Assembly (NCBI GenBank): GCA_009760855.2
Contig: WPIO01000050.1
Coordinates: 912,501-976,500, forward strand
Source of the DNA: Cristatella mucedo
Taxonomy: Eukaryota; Bryozoa; Phylactolaemata; Cristatellidae
DNA length: 64,000 bases
Reading direction: 5' to 3'
The position numbers were made by a program, and so were the translations under genes. The notes under the pieces were generated by a model. The model was given only the letters and a program-made list of their open reading frames with translations. It made no database searches and was not told where the DNA came from. Of this stretch, positions 24,101-32,810 are shown piece after piece. Position 1 is the stretch's first letter. Every line of letters begins with the position of its first letter.

Positions 24101-26113
24101 CCACATTTGCTGCAATGGAAAATCGTGACTGTGAGTGGCCACAGTGGCAGCGTTCTCTGATTATGCTTGCACAGGTTGTGCATTCCATCGCTAACCAAGT
24201 GGGGAGCTTGCATTCACCAGAAAGAAATTCAGTTTTCTCGAGGTGCTCTAAGCATATTTTGTCTTTGTTTGGACCATTATTTAAGGCTCTTTGCTGGGAG
24301 CCGTGCAGCTTTAACTTGCCTCGGCTTCATCTGGCCATTGGCTCCGGTAGGAGGGCTGCTGCGCCGTCATAGGCTGCGAGTTAGCCGCCGCCGCCGAGAC
24401 GCTTTGCCTTGTCCACCGTGGCTGCTGCCACTCGGCTCTGTGCCAGCGTTCTGCACCTGCGCAGTCCGGGCGGCTCGGTAGTGCTGGCACATCCGTCCGT
24501 CTACGTGGACAGCTGGTGATCGCCTGAGCTCAGTGCACCGGCCTGGTTTGCTCCTTTCCGTGCAGGCAATCGCTGGAAGAGGTAAAGCTCGATCTGACAG
24601 AGCTGCAGCACCGCTGGCAGGTCATCGAGAAAGTGAGCGGTCTGCAGGTGGAGACGAATCCCGGCCTGTCGGTACTCCTGGCTGCCACTGGTCACGTCGA
24701 TCCTCGGCACGAGAGCTCCGCTCGTCGGCCAACTTCAGCTGGCTCGTCGGAGATTGGTGGGCGCCTCCTCCTTTTCATCATCCTCCTTGCTCACGTCTCT
24801 CCGCGCGCCCGTTTGTATCTCCCTGTCTGTAACTCTTCCAAAAGCCACAAAGACTATGCCGGTGTTATGCAGGAGAGTGGTGGGCAGCGCACTCTCAGCC
24901 TAAGGGGCTTTCGGTATGCACTCGGTAGTGCCAGCAGACTTCATCTCACGCAAAAAAAGAGAAAGTGAGAGTGGATGGCAGTTGAGGTAGTGCCTACCAT
25001 TGCAGTAGCAGCTCTGACGGGACGGCTGTAGAGGATGTGCCACAGTCGGCAATAGCAGGATAGTAGCTGTCGTAAGAATTGCAGAAGTTAGCTCCACATT
25101 GTCTAGGTCCTTCGCAAGAGCAAAAGCTTCTGTTGCCAACGGTGTTTAAGCAGAGGAATGGAATGGCGCTAATTTATTTCGTTGTGGCACTCAGTGCGTG
25201 CCACCCTGGCTACAGTGCCTGCTCTTGGCTCGCTCGGGCAACCGCAGCTGAGTAGTCGGTGGCCCCCTCAGCTGCTGCTAGCTTCCCTTTGCCTAGCCGC
25301 CTTCCCTAGGCGCCTCTCACTCTCGACTCGTCTGTAATGTGGCCTGTGCAAGGGTACACTGTAAGCTGCACGCTCAGGCTTCTACCCTTGCACCGAAGGC
25401 TGTCCACCATCCCACATGCATAGCCTCACTGCTATTGCAGAGTTGCAAAAGAAGACGCGACGTGGCAATGATAATAGCAAACAAATAATGTATTAGCATG
25501 TAGCTTAATCTCTTTCTAGGCACTTTACACTTGCTGTAGAAGAAGCATGATCAAATGGGCCCGATGCACTTCGACCTCTTGCCTCCCATAAAAAAGTAGC
25601 TCGTCAATGATGACAGATCAGCCTGTCGTGTGCCGTGCCTGTCGTTTGCACAGCAGAGCTGCTTGACCGCCGTGACCAATGGCCTCCGCTCCTCCGACCT
25701 CGTATCGACGTTGCACTTTCTGCTTCAGACTATAATGACGATTTCGACGACGACGACGAGGATTTCGTCGGGGTCAGCTTTGACTCGGTGAGTGCACCAG
25801 GCTCGATCAGCCCGAGCTCGAGCGACCCGTCGGGGCTTGTCACACGCAGGTGAGGACTCCTACCTGCGACTACTGCTGCCCTCAGTGCAGTGCAGAAGGC
25901 TCCAGCCAAGCTTGGCTGCTGGCTCGTGGCACAACAGCATCAGCCATTTTAGCTGTCTTCTGCTTTCCATGTCGATCTGACTTTGATTGTTTGTGCAGTA
26001 CGTCACGATCTGCTGGCTGTTAATCAGTGGATACTGCAATAAGTGGATCGATCAAAAGAGTAAGAAGCAGAACGACAGAGCAGATAAAGAGATATAGGAA
26101 GAGAGACAGGGAG

Positions 26114-26193
<80 letters not shown>

Positions 26194-26196
26194 AGA

Positions 26197-26228
<32 letters not shown>

Positions 26229-26283
26229 CAGACAGGCAGAGACAGAGTCAAAAAGGGAGACAGAGAGAGACAGAGAGAGACAC

Positions 26284-26366
<83 letters not shown>

Positions 26367-29300
26367 ACGGGACTGACTGGGATGATGTCATATAAATTTA
26401 AATACTAAATGAGAGACACAGAAAGGTGCCAGCATAGGAATTTCTCAGCTCATGCAAGCTCACTTGTGGGAGTGTTTAGGTGTACACACCCTCTCCTAGC
26501 TGTCCTATTTGATTCGGCCTTACACTCAGCAGATTACGGCAATCTGGAGCTTGCAGTGAATTACTGTGATCGTGCTATGAGTGTTTTCTTGGAAGATTAG
26601 TGTCTAATAGTTAGCTTGCTCGATCATTTTTCGTCATGTGCTATGTCCATCGTGCAGAGCAGAAGTTGCAGCACGAAGTTATGCGCACACTGCTGCATGG
26701 CAGTCATTTGGTTTACGATGCGTCTTCTGGATAGCTGAGACCTCTGGATTACCTGTTAAGTAGCAGCTGTGCATCCTCGATGTAAAACTGCTTGTTAACA
26801 GCACTGCATTTCCCTCCTGATAACATATCCGTGTCGGTGTTGCTAGTCGCTCTGTAAATGCTTCAAAATCTGCTGCTAGCAGGCAATAACTTCATACAAA
26901 ACAAAGCACAGCTCTATCGTTGTGATAATTCGTAAAAATCGCTTGATCGTGTGGGACTGCTGGTCCGTAAAGCGCCATCAAGAACTTAATCTCTCTCTAG
27001 GTGCTTTACATTTGCTGCTAAGGAAAATGCAATTGAATGGTGAGTAAAATCGTGCCTGATAAACAAACAAAATTAATAACATGGTTAGGGGTGACATGCG
27101 CAGGTTCAGCATGTAAATGTGGTTAGTGGCAGTATGCACAGTGTCAGCAAGCATAAGCACAAAACCGAACTGCTGCTCATAGGACACCCTAAGCTTGTGG
27201 CTGGATTAAAAGGCTTTGCTGTTCGTGTGATGCTATTGTGCGACCTTCACCGCAAGCTCGTAATCTAGGTGTCTTGTTCGACAGCTGCCTCAATTTCAAA
27301 AGCTTTATTCAGAAGACTGTCTCTACAGCTAGCCATCACATCCGATCCCTGTCCAAGATTAGAAGCTGTCTCCCTCAGTGGCTTTAAAAAAAATTAACTA
27401 GCTCTTTAGTTCTGTCTCGGCTTGATTATTGTAATTCCCTTTTGGCTGGGCTACCAAAGAAAGCTATTATGCCACTACAGCGGACTATGAATATGGTTGC
27501 AAGGCTGGTCTTCAAGTCCCAGCGGTTTGAGCACGTTTTTCTTTTGCTGAAAGAGCTAGGATGGTTGCCGGTCGAGCAAAGGATACAAGGATACAGAGCA
27601 AAGTTCTTACGCTGACCCACAAGGCCTGCCACGGCTTGGCTCCTTCGTACCTAGCTGAACTGCTGCATCAGTTTCAGCCTGTTCGCGTCCTCAGGTCCTG
27701 TGTGGACACTAAATTAGCTGTCCTATTCCTCCGCTTAAAGACAGTTGGCGATAGAAGCTTTAGCTCTGCAGGTCCTTGACTGTGGAACTCGCTTCCACAA
27801 TTCTTACGCAACGACATCTACTCTCCAACTGCCGACTATGGCACATCTTTTTCAGCGGTCCTGAACTGCTACTTCTATGCTACTCACTACCTCAACTGCT
27901 CTCCTAACTCTGCTATGCTTCCCACTTTCTCTTTGTTGCGTGAGACGAAGTCTGTTGGCTACCGAATGCGTACCGAAAGCCGCTTAGGCTGAGTGTGGTA
28001 TACAAAACTCTCCTGCGTAACACCCACATGGTCTTTATGACTTTGTGGAGTTACTGACGGAGATACAACAACAACACTAAATGCTGTCCTAAATAGGTGT
28101 TTCTAAATTCTTTTTAAATGTGCTCAGGTCAGGGGATGTTCTGACGCAGGTCTGGAGGGAGTTCCAGGCTTTGGGAGTATACGTACTAAATGCATGGTCT
28201 CCTGAGGATTTAAGGTTTGTACGAGGTATTTGTAGACTGTTGGATTCCGAAAAGCAGGTGATATGATGCTTGGCCTGATTGAGGAGTATATCTGAGAGAT
28301 AGGCTGGAGCCAAAGAATGAAGTGACCTAAAAGTGAGCTACAAAACCTTGAAGTCAATCCGTTGCTTGACTGGTAGCCAGTGCAGGTCGGCAAGAAGTGG
28401 TGTAATGTGGCAACTGCGACGCTCACGACAGACAAGCCTAGCTGCCGAGTGGCGCACCAGCTGCAATCGCCTGATCGCACATGCCGGTAGGCCAGTGAGC
28501 AGTCCATAACAGATCGTGCTCCTGATTGTTGCCGATATTTATTGTTTGCGCAGGCATATGCACCTACATTTAGGGATTCGAACTCACACACGACCGAGAT
28601 CGTTGATTTGAATTCCACAGTGGGCTCTCCTTTATTGCCAACTGCAAGCGGTGGTGATAGCCGTCCGGCATGGTTCTGCTGCTGCTATGCAAGTGAGGCT
28701 GTTAAATCAGCCAAGATAGGGTGGTCAAGATCAGTCATCTGCCCAAGTATCTGACATGTGGGACGGGGCTTCCAGGCATGAGTGCCAGTCAGACAGGCCA
28801 ACGGCAGACATTGCAAGTAGGCCGGACAACAATGTATCTCGCCGATCGTCATTGGGAGGGAGGGCAGTGGAGCATCTGCATGCGACCGAGTGCAGGTGGC
28901 TGCCTCCCGGTCATCGGATGTCGGTCACCATTGCTGCCCATTCCTGCTTCCTGCTCCCTTCGGCTGCCTCGAGCCGACTTGAAGCCCAGACTTGCTGCCT
29001 AGCAGCTGCTGGCCACTCGTCTCTTTCGCTGGCGTCGTCGGCAACGATCTCTGCCGATGCCTTCACCTCAACGCAGTCCTTCGGTCACCCTGTTTTCCCG
29101 AACCGGCAGACACAGTAGGTTCGTGGCCTATGCCTCTCTGCACGCCACTTGGTTTGCGCTTCGGGCCGAGGCCACCGTTTTTTTGAGAAGGGACTGCCGG
29201 TTCGCATTGTGCAGACGTTTTGGGGTAGCTGCCCCCACAGCGGTCGACTTAGTGGAGCATTTGAGCGGAGCTGCGCAACTTCACAGCAATGCCGGCGGTG

Positions 29301-29721
29301 CCCTCTGCCTATGTATGTGCTTGCCCTTTGCCGCTTTTATTTTTGCACCTCTTCGTTTGTCACGACCGCTCTACGTACGCGTTTGTGCAGCGCATCTGCC
29401 GATGACGCGGTCGACGCCAGTGGCAAGAGGTCTTCGTCTGCGCACGACCTGCTTGCTGCATCTGCCGTGCGTCGACTTCCGCCCTCGGTGCCAAGCCGGC
29501 GGACGCCTGCAGAGCAGCGCGCCGACGAAGGATCAGCAGCCGGGTCCTCTCTCGGCAGCAGCAGGCTGACAGTGGCCTCCGCTGTCAGCTGTCCAGCGCC
29601 AGAGGACGTCAGCGGACGCAAACTTCGCCCATCGCTGATCGTTGGCCTGACGCAACGGCTTCGCAACGCTAAGGTGGCCGCTTCGAAAGCCGTCAAAGAT
29701 CGAGAACTTCATACGACCTAA
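4343..29721 (+). CDS. STIM: STIM, ER calcium sensor (nine exons, N-terminus outside)
   Basis: Gene-level entry. Exons: 4343-4454, 8024-8139, 13861-14014, 15572-15749, 19959-20129, 21626-21726, 24566-24756, 25729-25849, 29391-29721. All eight introns are GT-AG, and every junction is phase-compatible, giving 490 whole codons and a stop. The order SAM, transmembrane helix, CC1, CAD/SOAR, acidic segment, tail is that of STIM. In animals STIM sits in the ER membrane, senses luminal calcium through EF-hands and, when stores empty, opens Orai channels through CAD/SOAR. The EF-hands and signal peptide are not in the visible exons. The protein would be about 620 residues with a typical N-terminus, against 685 in human STIM1. 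The tail exon is assigned on phase and composition only. Introns run from 1.0 to 5.7 kb and are repeat-rich. Confidence 0.93.
4455..5980. other. STIM intron, unassigned part
   Basis: No RT, SINE or tandem array recognised. There are several CTG-rich triplets near 5350-5380 and 5560-5660. The short frames have no family resemblance. Confidence 0.5.
5985..6125 (-). mobile_element. tRNA-derived SINE, type 1 (minus)
   Basis: Inverted decayed copy: 'gcaaaggattgcccattgca' followed by the B-box complement 'ggactcgaacc'. Recognised by comparison with the better copy at 18915. Confidence 0.65.
6315..6740 (-). mobile_element. LINE family B fragment (minus)
   Basis: Inverted copy of the family-B 3' module ('ggagagttttct', 'agtgagtagcacggaagtag') plus an upstream stretch around 6600-6730 ('ctgaaaccagtgcagcaggt') that recurs at 12110 and 20690. 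Truncated and without an intact frame. Confidence 0.6.
6958..7000 (+). repeat. (AAT)n microsatellite
   Basis: Interrupted AAT/ATA triplets. A-T triplet runs also form the tails of LINE family A nearby, so this may be an orphan LINE tail. Confidence 0.6.
7258..7345 (-). mobile_element. LINE family A 3' tail (minus)
   Basis: (ATA)n is followed by 'cttgataaagcgccctcaga' and 'ctctttctaggcgctttaca'. Read on the minus strand this is AAGCGCC, an AGAGA...TCTCT inner stem, GGCGCTTT and a (TAT)n tail. Only the last 90 bp of the element are present. Confidence 0.8.
7460..7642 (+). mobile_element. LINE family B 3' module
   Basis: Well-preserved copy of the module running from 'ctctcctgactctgctatgc' through 'accgaaagccgcttaggctg' to 'ctttgtggagtta', ending in an (ACATT)n tail. 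The same module ends the longer family-B copy at 27185-28075. Confidence 0.75.
8024..8139 (+). CDS. STIM: STIM exon: second half of SAM domain
   Basis: The acceptor 'atctgtgcag' is followed by one base that completes an Arg with exon 1, then [16 protein letters not shown] and [12 protein letters not shown]. Insect STIM has nearly the same phrases (LAVNNL..., [12 protein letters not shown]). The donor 'c/gtaagt' is strong. The exon completes the SAM fold and stops just before the juxtamembrane Arg residues. Confidence 0.95.
8275..8412 (+). mobile_element. LINE family B 3' module, decayed
   Basis: Matches the module at 7460 in the phrases 'actgaaagccgcttgggctg', 'agagaactct' and 'gatacattaca'. 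Many substitutions and deletions. Confidence 0.5.
8466..8765 (-). mobile_element. LINE family A reverse transcriptase fragment (minus)
   Basis: The minus frame reads [15 protein letters not shown], then [19 protein letters not shown] and DLSGR. This is the RT palm segment 'LLDLSAAFDT...GI.G.AL.WF.SYL' of L2/CR1-type elements. The conserved Phe of AAFDT is replaced. No upstream endonuclease is present. Confidence 0.8.
8785..9230 (+). mobile_element. LINE family A reverse transcriptase fragment (plus)
   Basis: The plus frame reads [18 protein letters not shown], then [19 protein letters not shown], the finger/palm start of an L2/CR1-type RT. It then decays, with a frame change near 9060. It lies head-to-head with the fragment at 8466-8765. 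Confidence 0.8.
9238..9330 (-). mobile_element. LINE family A 3' tail (minus)
   Basis: (ATA)n, then 'cttgataaagcgccctcaga' and 'taggcgctttacatttgctg'. Orphan tail or severely 5'-truncated insert. Confidence 0.8.
9470..10150 (+). mobile_element. LINE family A, C-terminus and 3' end
   Basis: Two overlapping frames together give the typical end of the [18 protein letters not shown], then [15 protein letters not shown], then SYAPKARNF and [14 protein letters not shown]. One frame change near 9680 and another near 9780 break it. A 3' UTR rich in CATGC phrases and the stem-loop tail near 10090-10150 follow. Confidence 0.85.
10150..11690. other. STIM intron, unassigned part
   Basis: Nothing recognised except a 20-bp unit repeated three times at 10446-10510 ('agctacgacagaagtgtagc') and a G run near 11320. 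Confidence 0.5.
10446..10510 (+). repeat. Three-copy 20-bp tandem repeat
   Basis: Two exact and one diverged copy of 'agctacgacagaagtgtagc'. Each unit holds the partly palindromic ends GCTAC/GTAGC. Confidence 0.85.
11700..11990 (-). mobile_element. Two nested/adjacent type 1 SINEs (minus), decayed
   Basis: 'tttttatagcagctgag', 'ggctatcaccgctacttgca' and then again 'tttctatagcagcaaaagag', 'ggctatcaccacctcgagca', followed by B-box-like 'gaacccacgaac' and 'gatcccacgatcc'. Two copies in the same orientation, both eroded. Confidence 0.6.
12096..12344 (-). mobile_element. LINE family B fragment (minus)
   Basis: Shares 'aacagctaat', 'ggtgaaaccggtgcagcag' and 'ggagccaa' with copies at 6600 and 20690, which adjoin family-B modules. 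No RT motif left. Confidence 0.5.
12350..13505. other. STIM intron, unassigned part
   Basis: No gene, RNA gene or repeat recognised. Confidence 0.5.
13510..13580 (+). repeat. (CT)n microsatellite
   Basis: About 23 uninterrupted CT units, then degenerate pyrimidine sequence. It lies about 300 bp before the STIM transmembrane exon. Confidence 0.95.
13861..14014 (+). CDS. STIM: STIM exon: transmembrane helix and start of CC1
   Basis: The acceptor 'aaaatgttttag' opens an exon whose first two bases complete an Arg. The helix [17 protein letters not shown] matches the STIM membrane span, including the GG.WFA end. It is followed by basic RRQY and the coiled-coil start [18 protein letters not shown]. 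The donor is 'cg/gtaagc'. From WFA to the exon end there are 27 residues up to QER, where human STIM1 has 34. The missing seven fall inside the exon, so they are not a splicing artefact. CC1 is cytosolic and clamps CAD in the resting protein. Confidence 0.92.
14042..14056 (+). repeat. (TGC)n short triplet run
   Basis: Six TGC units just inside the intron after the transmembrane exon. Confidence 0.6.
14143..14196 (+). repeat. (CT)n microsatellite
   Basis: Pure CT tract of 26-27 units, starting 129 bp after the transmembrane exon. Confidence 0.95.
14200..15050. other. STIM intron, unassigned part
   Basis: No repeat or gene recognised. AT-rich with short open frames only. Confidence 0.5.
15054..15135 (+). 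repeat. (AG)n microsatellite
   Basis: About 40 uninterrupted AG units. In the pre-mRNA this tract is complementary to both upstream CT tracts (13510 and 14143). Confidence 0.95.
15572..15749 (+). CDS. STIM: STIM exon: CC1 coiled coil
   Basis: A 178-nt exon. One base completes an Arg, then 59 codons of heptad-rich helix: [39 protein letters not shown] and [10 protein letters not shown]. Human STIM1 has the equivalents LEKKLRDEINLAKQEAQRL and YAEEELEQ. The donor is 'aag/gtgaag' at a phase 0 boundary. The acceptor 'gtttgccaag' has a poor pyrimidine tract, so the start may be weakly spliced, but the frame and homology fit only this position. Confidence 0.87.
15750..16160. other. STIM intron, GC-rich start
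   Basis: About 400 bp of GC-rich sequence after the CC1 exon. Open in several frames but with no family resemblance. Confidence 0.45.
16162..16470 (+). repeat. 16-bp pyrimidine-rich minisatellite
   Basis: Roughly 18 copies of 'tctatcactttctctt' with A/C and T/G variants. Variant units cluster: the 'ctgtctctcac' form occurs only near 16380-16430. The plus strand is almost entirely pyrimidine. Degenerate C/T sequence continues to about 16780. Confidence 0.95.
16780..17470. other. STIM intron, unassigned part
   Basis: No element recognised. An orphan LINE-like tail phrase ('tgtatggcgctctgggatag') may lie near 17360. Confidence 0.4.
17475..17750 (-). mobile_element. LINE family B 3' module (minus)
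   Basis: Inverted module: 'ctgtaacttcacaaagact', 'ggagagttttct', 'ggcattcggtagcc', 'gaaagtgagaagcatagctg'. Moderately decayed. Confidence 0.7.
17822..18425 (+). mobile_element. LINE family A, C-terminus
   Basis: The frame reads [20 protein letters not shown], then [20 protein letters not shown] and [12 protein letters not shown]. An internal duplication of the 'SESNSLPIP' segment sits near 18180-18270. It ends in a stem-loop tail at 18370-18420. Frame changes near 18090 and 18300. Confidence 0.85.
18430..18755 (+). mobile_element. LINE family A 3' end, second copy
   Basis: Restarts with 'acgacatctcctgacttgcc' (ORF end: [20 protein letters not shown]), then CATGC-rich 3' UTR and a second stem-loop tail at 18700-18750. 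It is placed directly after another complete tail, so this is a tandem insertion. Confidence 0.8.
18915..19080 (-). mobile_element. tRNA-derived SINE, type 1 (minus)
   Basis: Good inverted copy: 'aaacagcctctttttgtata', 'gcagtggcgataaaggattg', B-box complement 'aggaatcgaacccacgac', a short palindrome 'acctcgggaccgaggt', and the A-box end 'ccttacctagtgtgccat'. Confidence 0.85.
19376..19465 (-). mobile_element. LINE family A 3' tail (minus)
   Basis: (TAA)n then 'cttgataaagcgccctcaga' and 'ctaggcgctttacatttg'. Confidence 0.8.
19466..19620 (+). mobile_element. LINE family A catalytic-motif fragment (plus)
   Basis: About 150 bp carrying a GPILS-like phrase and then, in another frame, [11 protein letters not shown]: the YADD catalytic motif of an RT. 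It is joined to the inverted tail at 19376, so this is a rearranged or twin-primed insert about 340 bp before a STIM exon. Confidence 0.65.
19959..20129 (+). CDS. STIM: STIM exon: start of CAD/SOAR domain
   Basis: Strong acceptor ('ttcctgcag'). A 171-nt phase 0 exon of exactly 57 codons. It begins [15 protein letters not shown], as STIM1 has VREALRKAEKELESH. It continues with [15 protein letters not shown] and LALAKVE, aligned to ALQKWLQLTHEVE and LLVAKEG. The residues at human positions Leu373 and Ala376, which hold the inactive CAD fold, are Leu and Ala here. The donor 'gag/gtcggt' is weak. Confidence 0.95.
20195..20480 (-). mobile_element. LINE family B 3' module (minus)
   Basis: Starts 66 bp after the CAD exon: 'tatctccgtctgtaactcca', 'acgttatgcaggaaac', 'ggctttcggtagcc', 'gtgagtagcacggaagtagc'. 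A type 2 SINE interrupts it at 20490, and family-B sequence resumes at 20640. Confidence 0.75.
20490..20630 (+). mobile_element. tRNA-derived SINE, type 2, inside LINE B
   Basis: Head 'ttggcccagttgaggtgctc', B box 'gggctcgagccccg', tail 'gcgcctgaatagagattaag' and 'gggcgctatgcaaatgaatt'. Inserted into an older family-B copy, which gives the relative ages. Confidence 0.8.
20640..20880 (-). mobile_element. LINE family B fragment continued (minus)
   Basis: 'gagtctaggacctgcagagc', 'aacagctaattaattgtcca', 'gttgaaactgttgcagcagg', matching 12110 and 6600. Followed near 20810 by another eroded stem-loop tail ('gcgttaagtgcctgggaaga'). Confidence 0.6.
21626..21726 (+). CDS. STIM: STIM exon: CAD/SOAR basic and gating segment
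   Basis: The acceptor 'ttttttgcggttgtag' precedes [20 protein letters not shown], then [13 protein letters not shown] and a split Arg. This aligns with AEKIKKKRNTLFGTFHVAH of human STIM1. The Orai-binding basic patch KIKKKR is KLTRKR here. The residue at Phe394, which is needed for strong Orai1 gating, is Leu (codon 21668-21670), as in vertebrate STIM2. The donor is 'ccag/gtgggc'. Confidence 0.95.
21727..24565. other. STIM intron with SINE and unassigned sequence
   Basis: Holds a type 1 SINE at 22320. Elsewhere I see no element: 22500-24560 is about 2 kb without gene, RNA gene or array, apart from G runs at 22300 and 23140. Confidence 0.5.
22320..22485 (+). mobile_element. tRNA-derived SINE, type 1
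   Basis: 'ggcttcactaggtaaggct', a palindrome around 'cgacctcggcctcgaggtcg', B box 'gggctcgaatcctgc', then 'ggcgatcctttgtcgccact' and the end 'gaggctgttaaatcagctag'. One of the best-kept copies in the window. Confidence 0.87.
24566..24756 (+). CDS. STIM: STIM exon: end of CAD/SOAR and linker
   Basis: The acceptor 'ctcctttccgtgcag' precedes [20 protein letters not shown] and [16 protein letters not shown], against [20 protein letters not shown] and NPGIHSLVAALNIDPS in human. The positions of Leu416, Leu423, Arg429 and Trp430 are kept. Arg426 is Leu and Cys437 is Ser. After DP the sequence is a Ser/Arg linker. The donor is 'att/g/gtggg', phase 1, which makes an Asp with the next exon. Confidence 0.92.
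24825..25150 (-). mobile_element. LINE family B 3' module (minus)
   Basis: Inverted module close to a STIM exon: 'ctgtaactcttccaaaagcc', 'ggtgttatgcaggagagt', 'ggctttcggtatgcactcgg', 'agcaaaagcttctgttgcca'. Confidence 0.7.
25490..25560 (-). mobile_element. LINE family A 3' tail, decayed (minus)
   Basis: 'cttaatctctttctaggcac', 'tttacacttgctgta'. Tail only. Confidence 0.6.
25729..25849 (+). CDS. STIM: STIM exon: acidic inactivation segment
   Basis: The acceptor 'actttctgcttcag' completes an Asp, then [19 protein letters not shown] and a Ser/Pro stretch to LVTR. The acid cluster sits where human STIM1 has DDVDDMDEEIVS, the CRAC-modulatory segment that supports calcium-dependent inactivation of Orai. 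The donor 'cgcag/gtgagg' gives phase 2, which fits the next exon. A second perfect donor (gtgagt at 25788) lies directly after the acidic segment. Confidence 0.8.
26118..26370 (+). repeat. (GA)n compound microsatellite
   Basis: Two long GA blocks (26118-26232 and 26285-26365) joined by purine sequence with GACA interruptions. The plus strand is almost entirely purine. Confidence 0.95.
26955..27180 (-). mobile_element. LINE family A 3' end (minus)
   Basis: 'aaagcgccatcaagaactta', 'taggtgctttacatttgctg', then inverted 3' UTR phrases ('ggttaggggtgacatgcgca', 'aatgtggttagtggcagtat'). Confidence 0.8.
27185..28075 (+). mobile_element. LINE family B, C-terminus and full 3' end
   Basis: The best family-B copy. 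It reads [13 protein letters not shown], then [19 protein letters not shown], then [29 protein letters not shown] and FSSAGP. This is an L2/CR1-type ORF end clearly distinct from family A. A stop after CLPQWL, a frame change near 27585 and a stop after SSAGP break it. The 3' module (27885-28060) follows and ends in 'gagatacaacaacaacac'. Confidence 0.85.
28076..28535 (-). mobile_element. LINE family A, C-terminus (minus)
   Basis: The minus frames give [15 protein letters not shown] and [10 protein letters not shown] in one reading, and [38 protein letters not shown] and [14 protein letters not shown] in another. Frame-shifted; 3' tail lost. Starts immediately where LINE B ends. Confidence 0.85.
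28550..28720 (+). mobile_element. tRNA-derived SINE, type 1, decayed
   Basis: 'gatcgttgatttgaattcca', 'gggctctcctttattgcca', 'gcaagcggtggtgatagccg', 'gaggctgttaaatcagcc'. Confidence 0.7.
29391..29721 (+). CDS. STIM: STIM terminal exon: Ser/Arg-rich tail and stop
   Basis: The acceptor 'acgcgtttgtgcag' precedes 109 codons and a TAA. The entry phase (one base completing a Ser) is exactly what the previous exon's longer donor leaves. The sequence is Ser-, Ala- and Arg-rich, with [11 protein letters not shown] and a basic end [20 protein letters not shown]. It has no resemblance to the vertebrate tail: no Lys-rich C-terminal tail and no clear SxIP microtubule-tip motif. A low-complexity tail is usual for invertebrate STIM, but here assignment rests on phase, orientation and splice site only. 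Another tail exon could exist. Confidence 0.55.
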
Positions 29722-31035
29722 AAAGGGGGCGGCCGCAGCATGCCATCGCTGTCGTCCGAGAATGCTGCTGCTGGCAAGCCGCCGCTGACGGTGAGATGGG
29801 CCTGCTGCCTGCTTTCGGTTGCTTCGAGGCTGCCGCCGAGATCAAGGTCTGCACACAGGGACTAAATGGCACTGTGTCGTTGTCGCACGCACCACACGGC
29901 AATGCCTCGCCTTCGCCCTAAGGCCGGCGACGTGACGTGGAACCTTCGTGCCTGGAATCGAGGTCGTTGCCAGGCAGACGTGGTCGAGGCAGACGGAGCA
30001 TCCTGCAGGGAGAGCTCTGCTTGCCAGCGTCTAGGGTGCCAGACGAGCCGGACTGTGTGGCTAGGAGGCCTGTCGGTTTGTCCTGGACAGTGTGCAAGCT
30101 GCTAACATTCCGCGCTGTCTGCTTTGTTGATGTATTCCGCGCCGAACGGAAGGTGCTAACAGGTGTTGCAAATTGTCTTAACACATCGCTGACGTCTCGT
30201 GACATCCTTTGATAGTCGTTCGAATCCAGCCCCTCCTTTTGGTGTTGAGCAGACGAGGTAGCTATGCTGGTGGCCTGTCGTTGAGTCGCAGCTACCTCTT
30301 GTGTCTCCACAAGATCACGAGGCACATGCCGCAGGATAGACCAGCTTTCGATAGGGTCTCACTCAAAGCCTGCTGGTCATGCAGAGCGCACTTAGTGGCT
30401 TACTTAGCAGCCATCAGTTCACCCAACGAAGAAACGATCCGAGGCCTCGAGCCGTATAACAAGTATTTTAGAAGAACGTGTGGTAGAATAACTAGCCAGA
30501 ATCGACCACAAGGATGAGATAAACGTTTTGCCAGAATTTCGCAAGTGGGTTCAACACCTTAGCTGGCCTGCAAAGTAAACGCCTTTGCTAGTTAGTTTTA
30601 AAATAAAGCTCGTGAGCTTTCAATTTATTTGGCTGCCGTGATTTTTTGGGTGCGAGATGGATTATATACGCTGCAGCAGTTCAGTGGTGACGTTAGAAGT
30701 TATGGCTACGGTTGTGTTAGAAGTTACGATTACGGTGGTGTTAAAAGCTATGCAGGTTTTATCTGCTGCTGTAGTTCAGCTAGGTACGGTGGCATTAGAA
30801 GTTCTGAGAAGTTTCTATCGCATCCCACCAGTTCTCGGTAGATTCTTGGCAGCTGTCGACAGCTATATTTTGAGGTGAACCGTTCATCGTTCGACTAAGC
30901 ACTTTCTATAGATAGAAGGGACACGAGGCTTGGACAGTGAATAGGAGTACCACTACTAATCATAATAATAATAGTGATAACAATCCAAATAGAAGCAACA
31001 ACAATTATATGTGCATATAGCAGCGCTACACCAGA
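29722..31035 (+). other. Likely STIM 3' UTR and downstream flank
   Basis: GC-rich non-coding sequence to about 30600. An AATAAA signal lies at 30602-30607 and another near 31032, giving a possible 3' UTR of about 0.9-1.3 kb. At 30680-30820 there is a run of loosely repeated 'gttagaagttatggctacgg'-type units. Confidence 0.4.
30602..30607 (+). terminator. Candidate STIM poly(A) signal
   Basis: Canonical AATAAA, the first after the STIM stop, followed within 25 bp by T-rich sequence ('ttcaatttatttgg'). Confidence 0.35.
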
Positions 31036-31059
31036 AATAAAACTCTTGCATTCAGGTGC

Positions 31060-32790
<1,731 letters not shown>

Positions 32791-32810
32791 ATACGGCTGC
32801 CAAGCAAGTT

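Larger units (their letters stand above)
25850..29390. other. Last STIM intron, repeat-filled
   Basis: Contains the GA tracts, LINE A and B copies and one type 1 SINE listed separately. 26400-26930 and 28720-29390 show no recognisable element. Confidence 0.6.
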
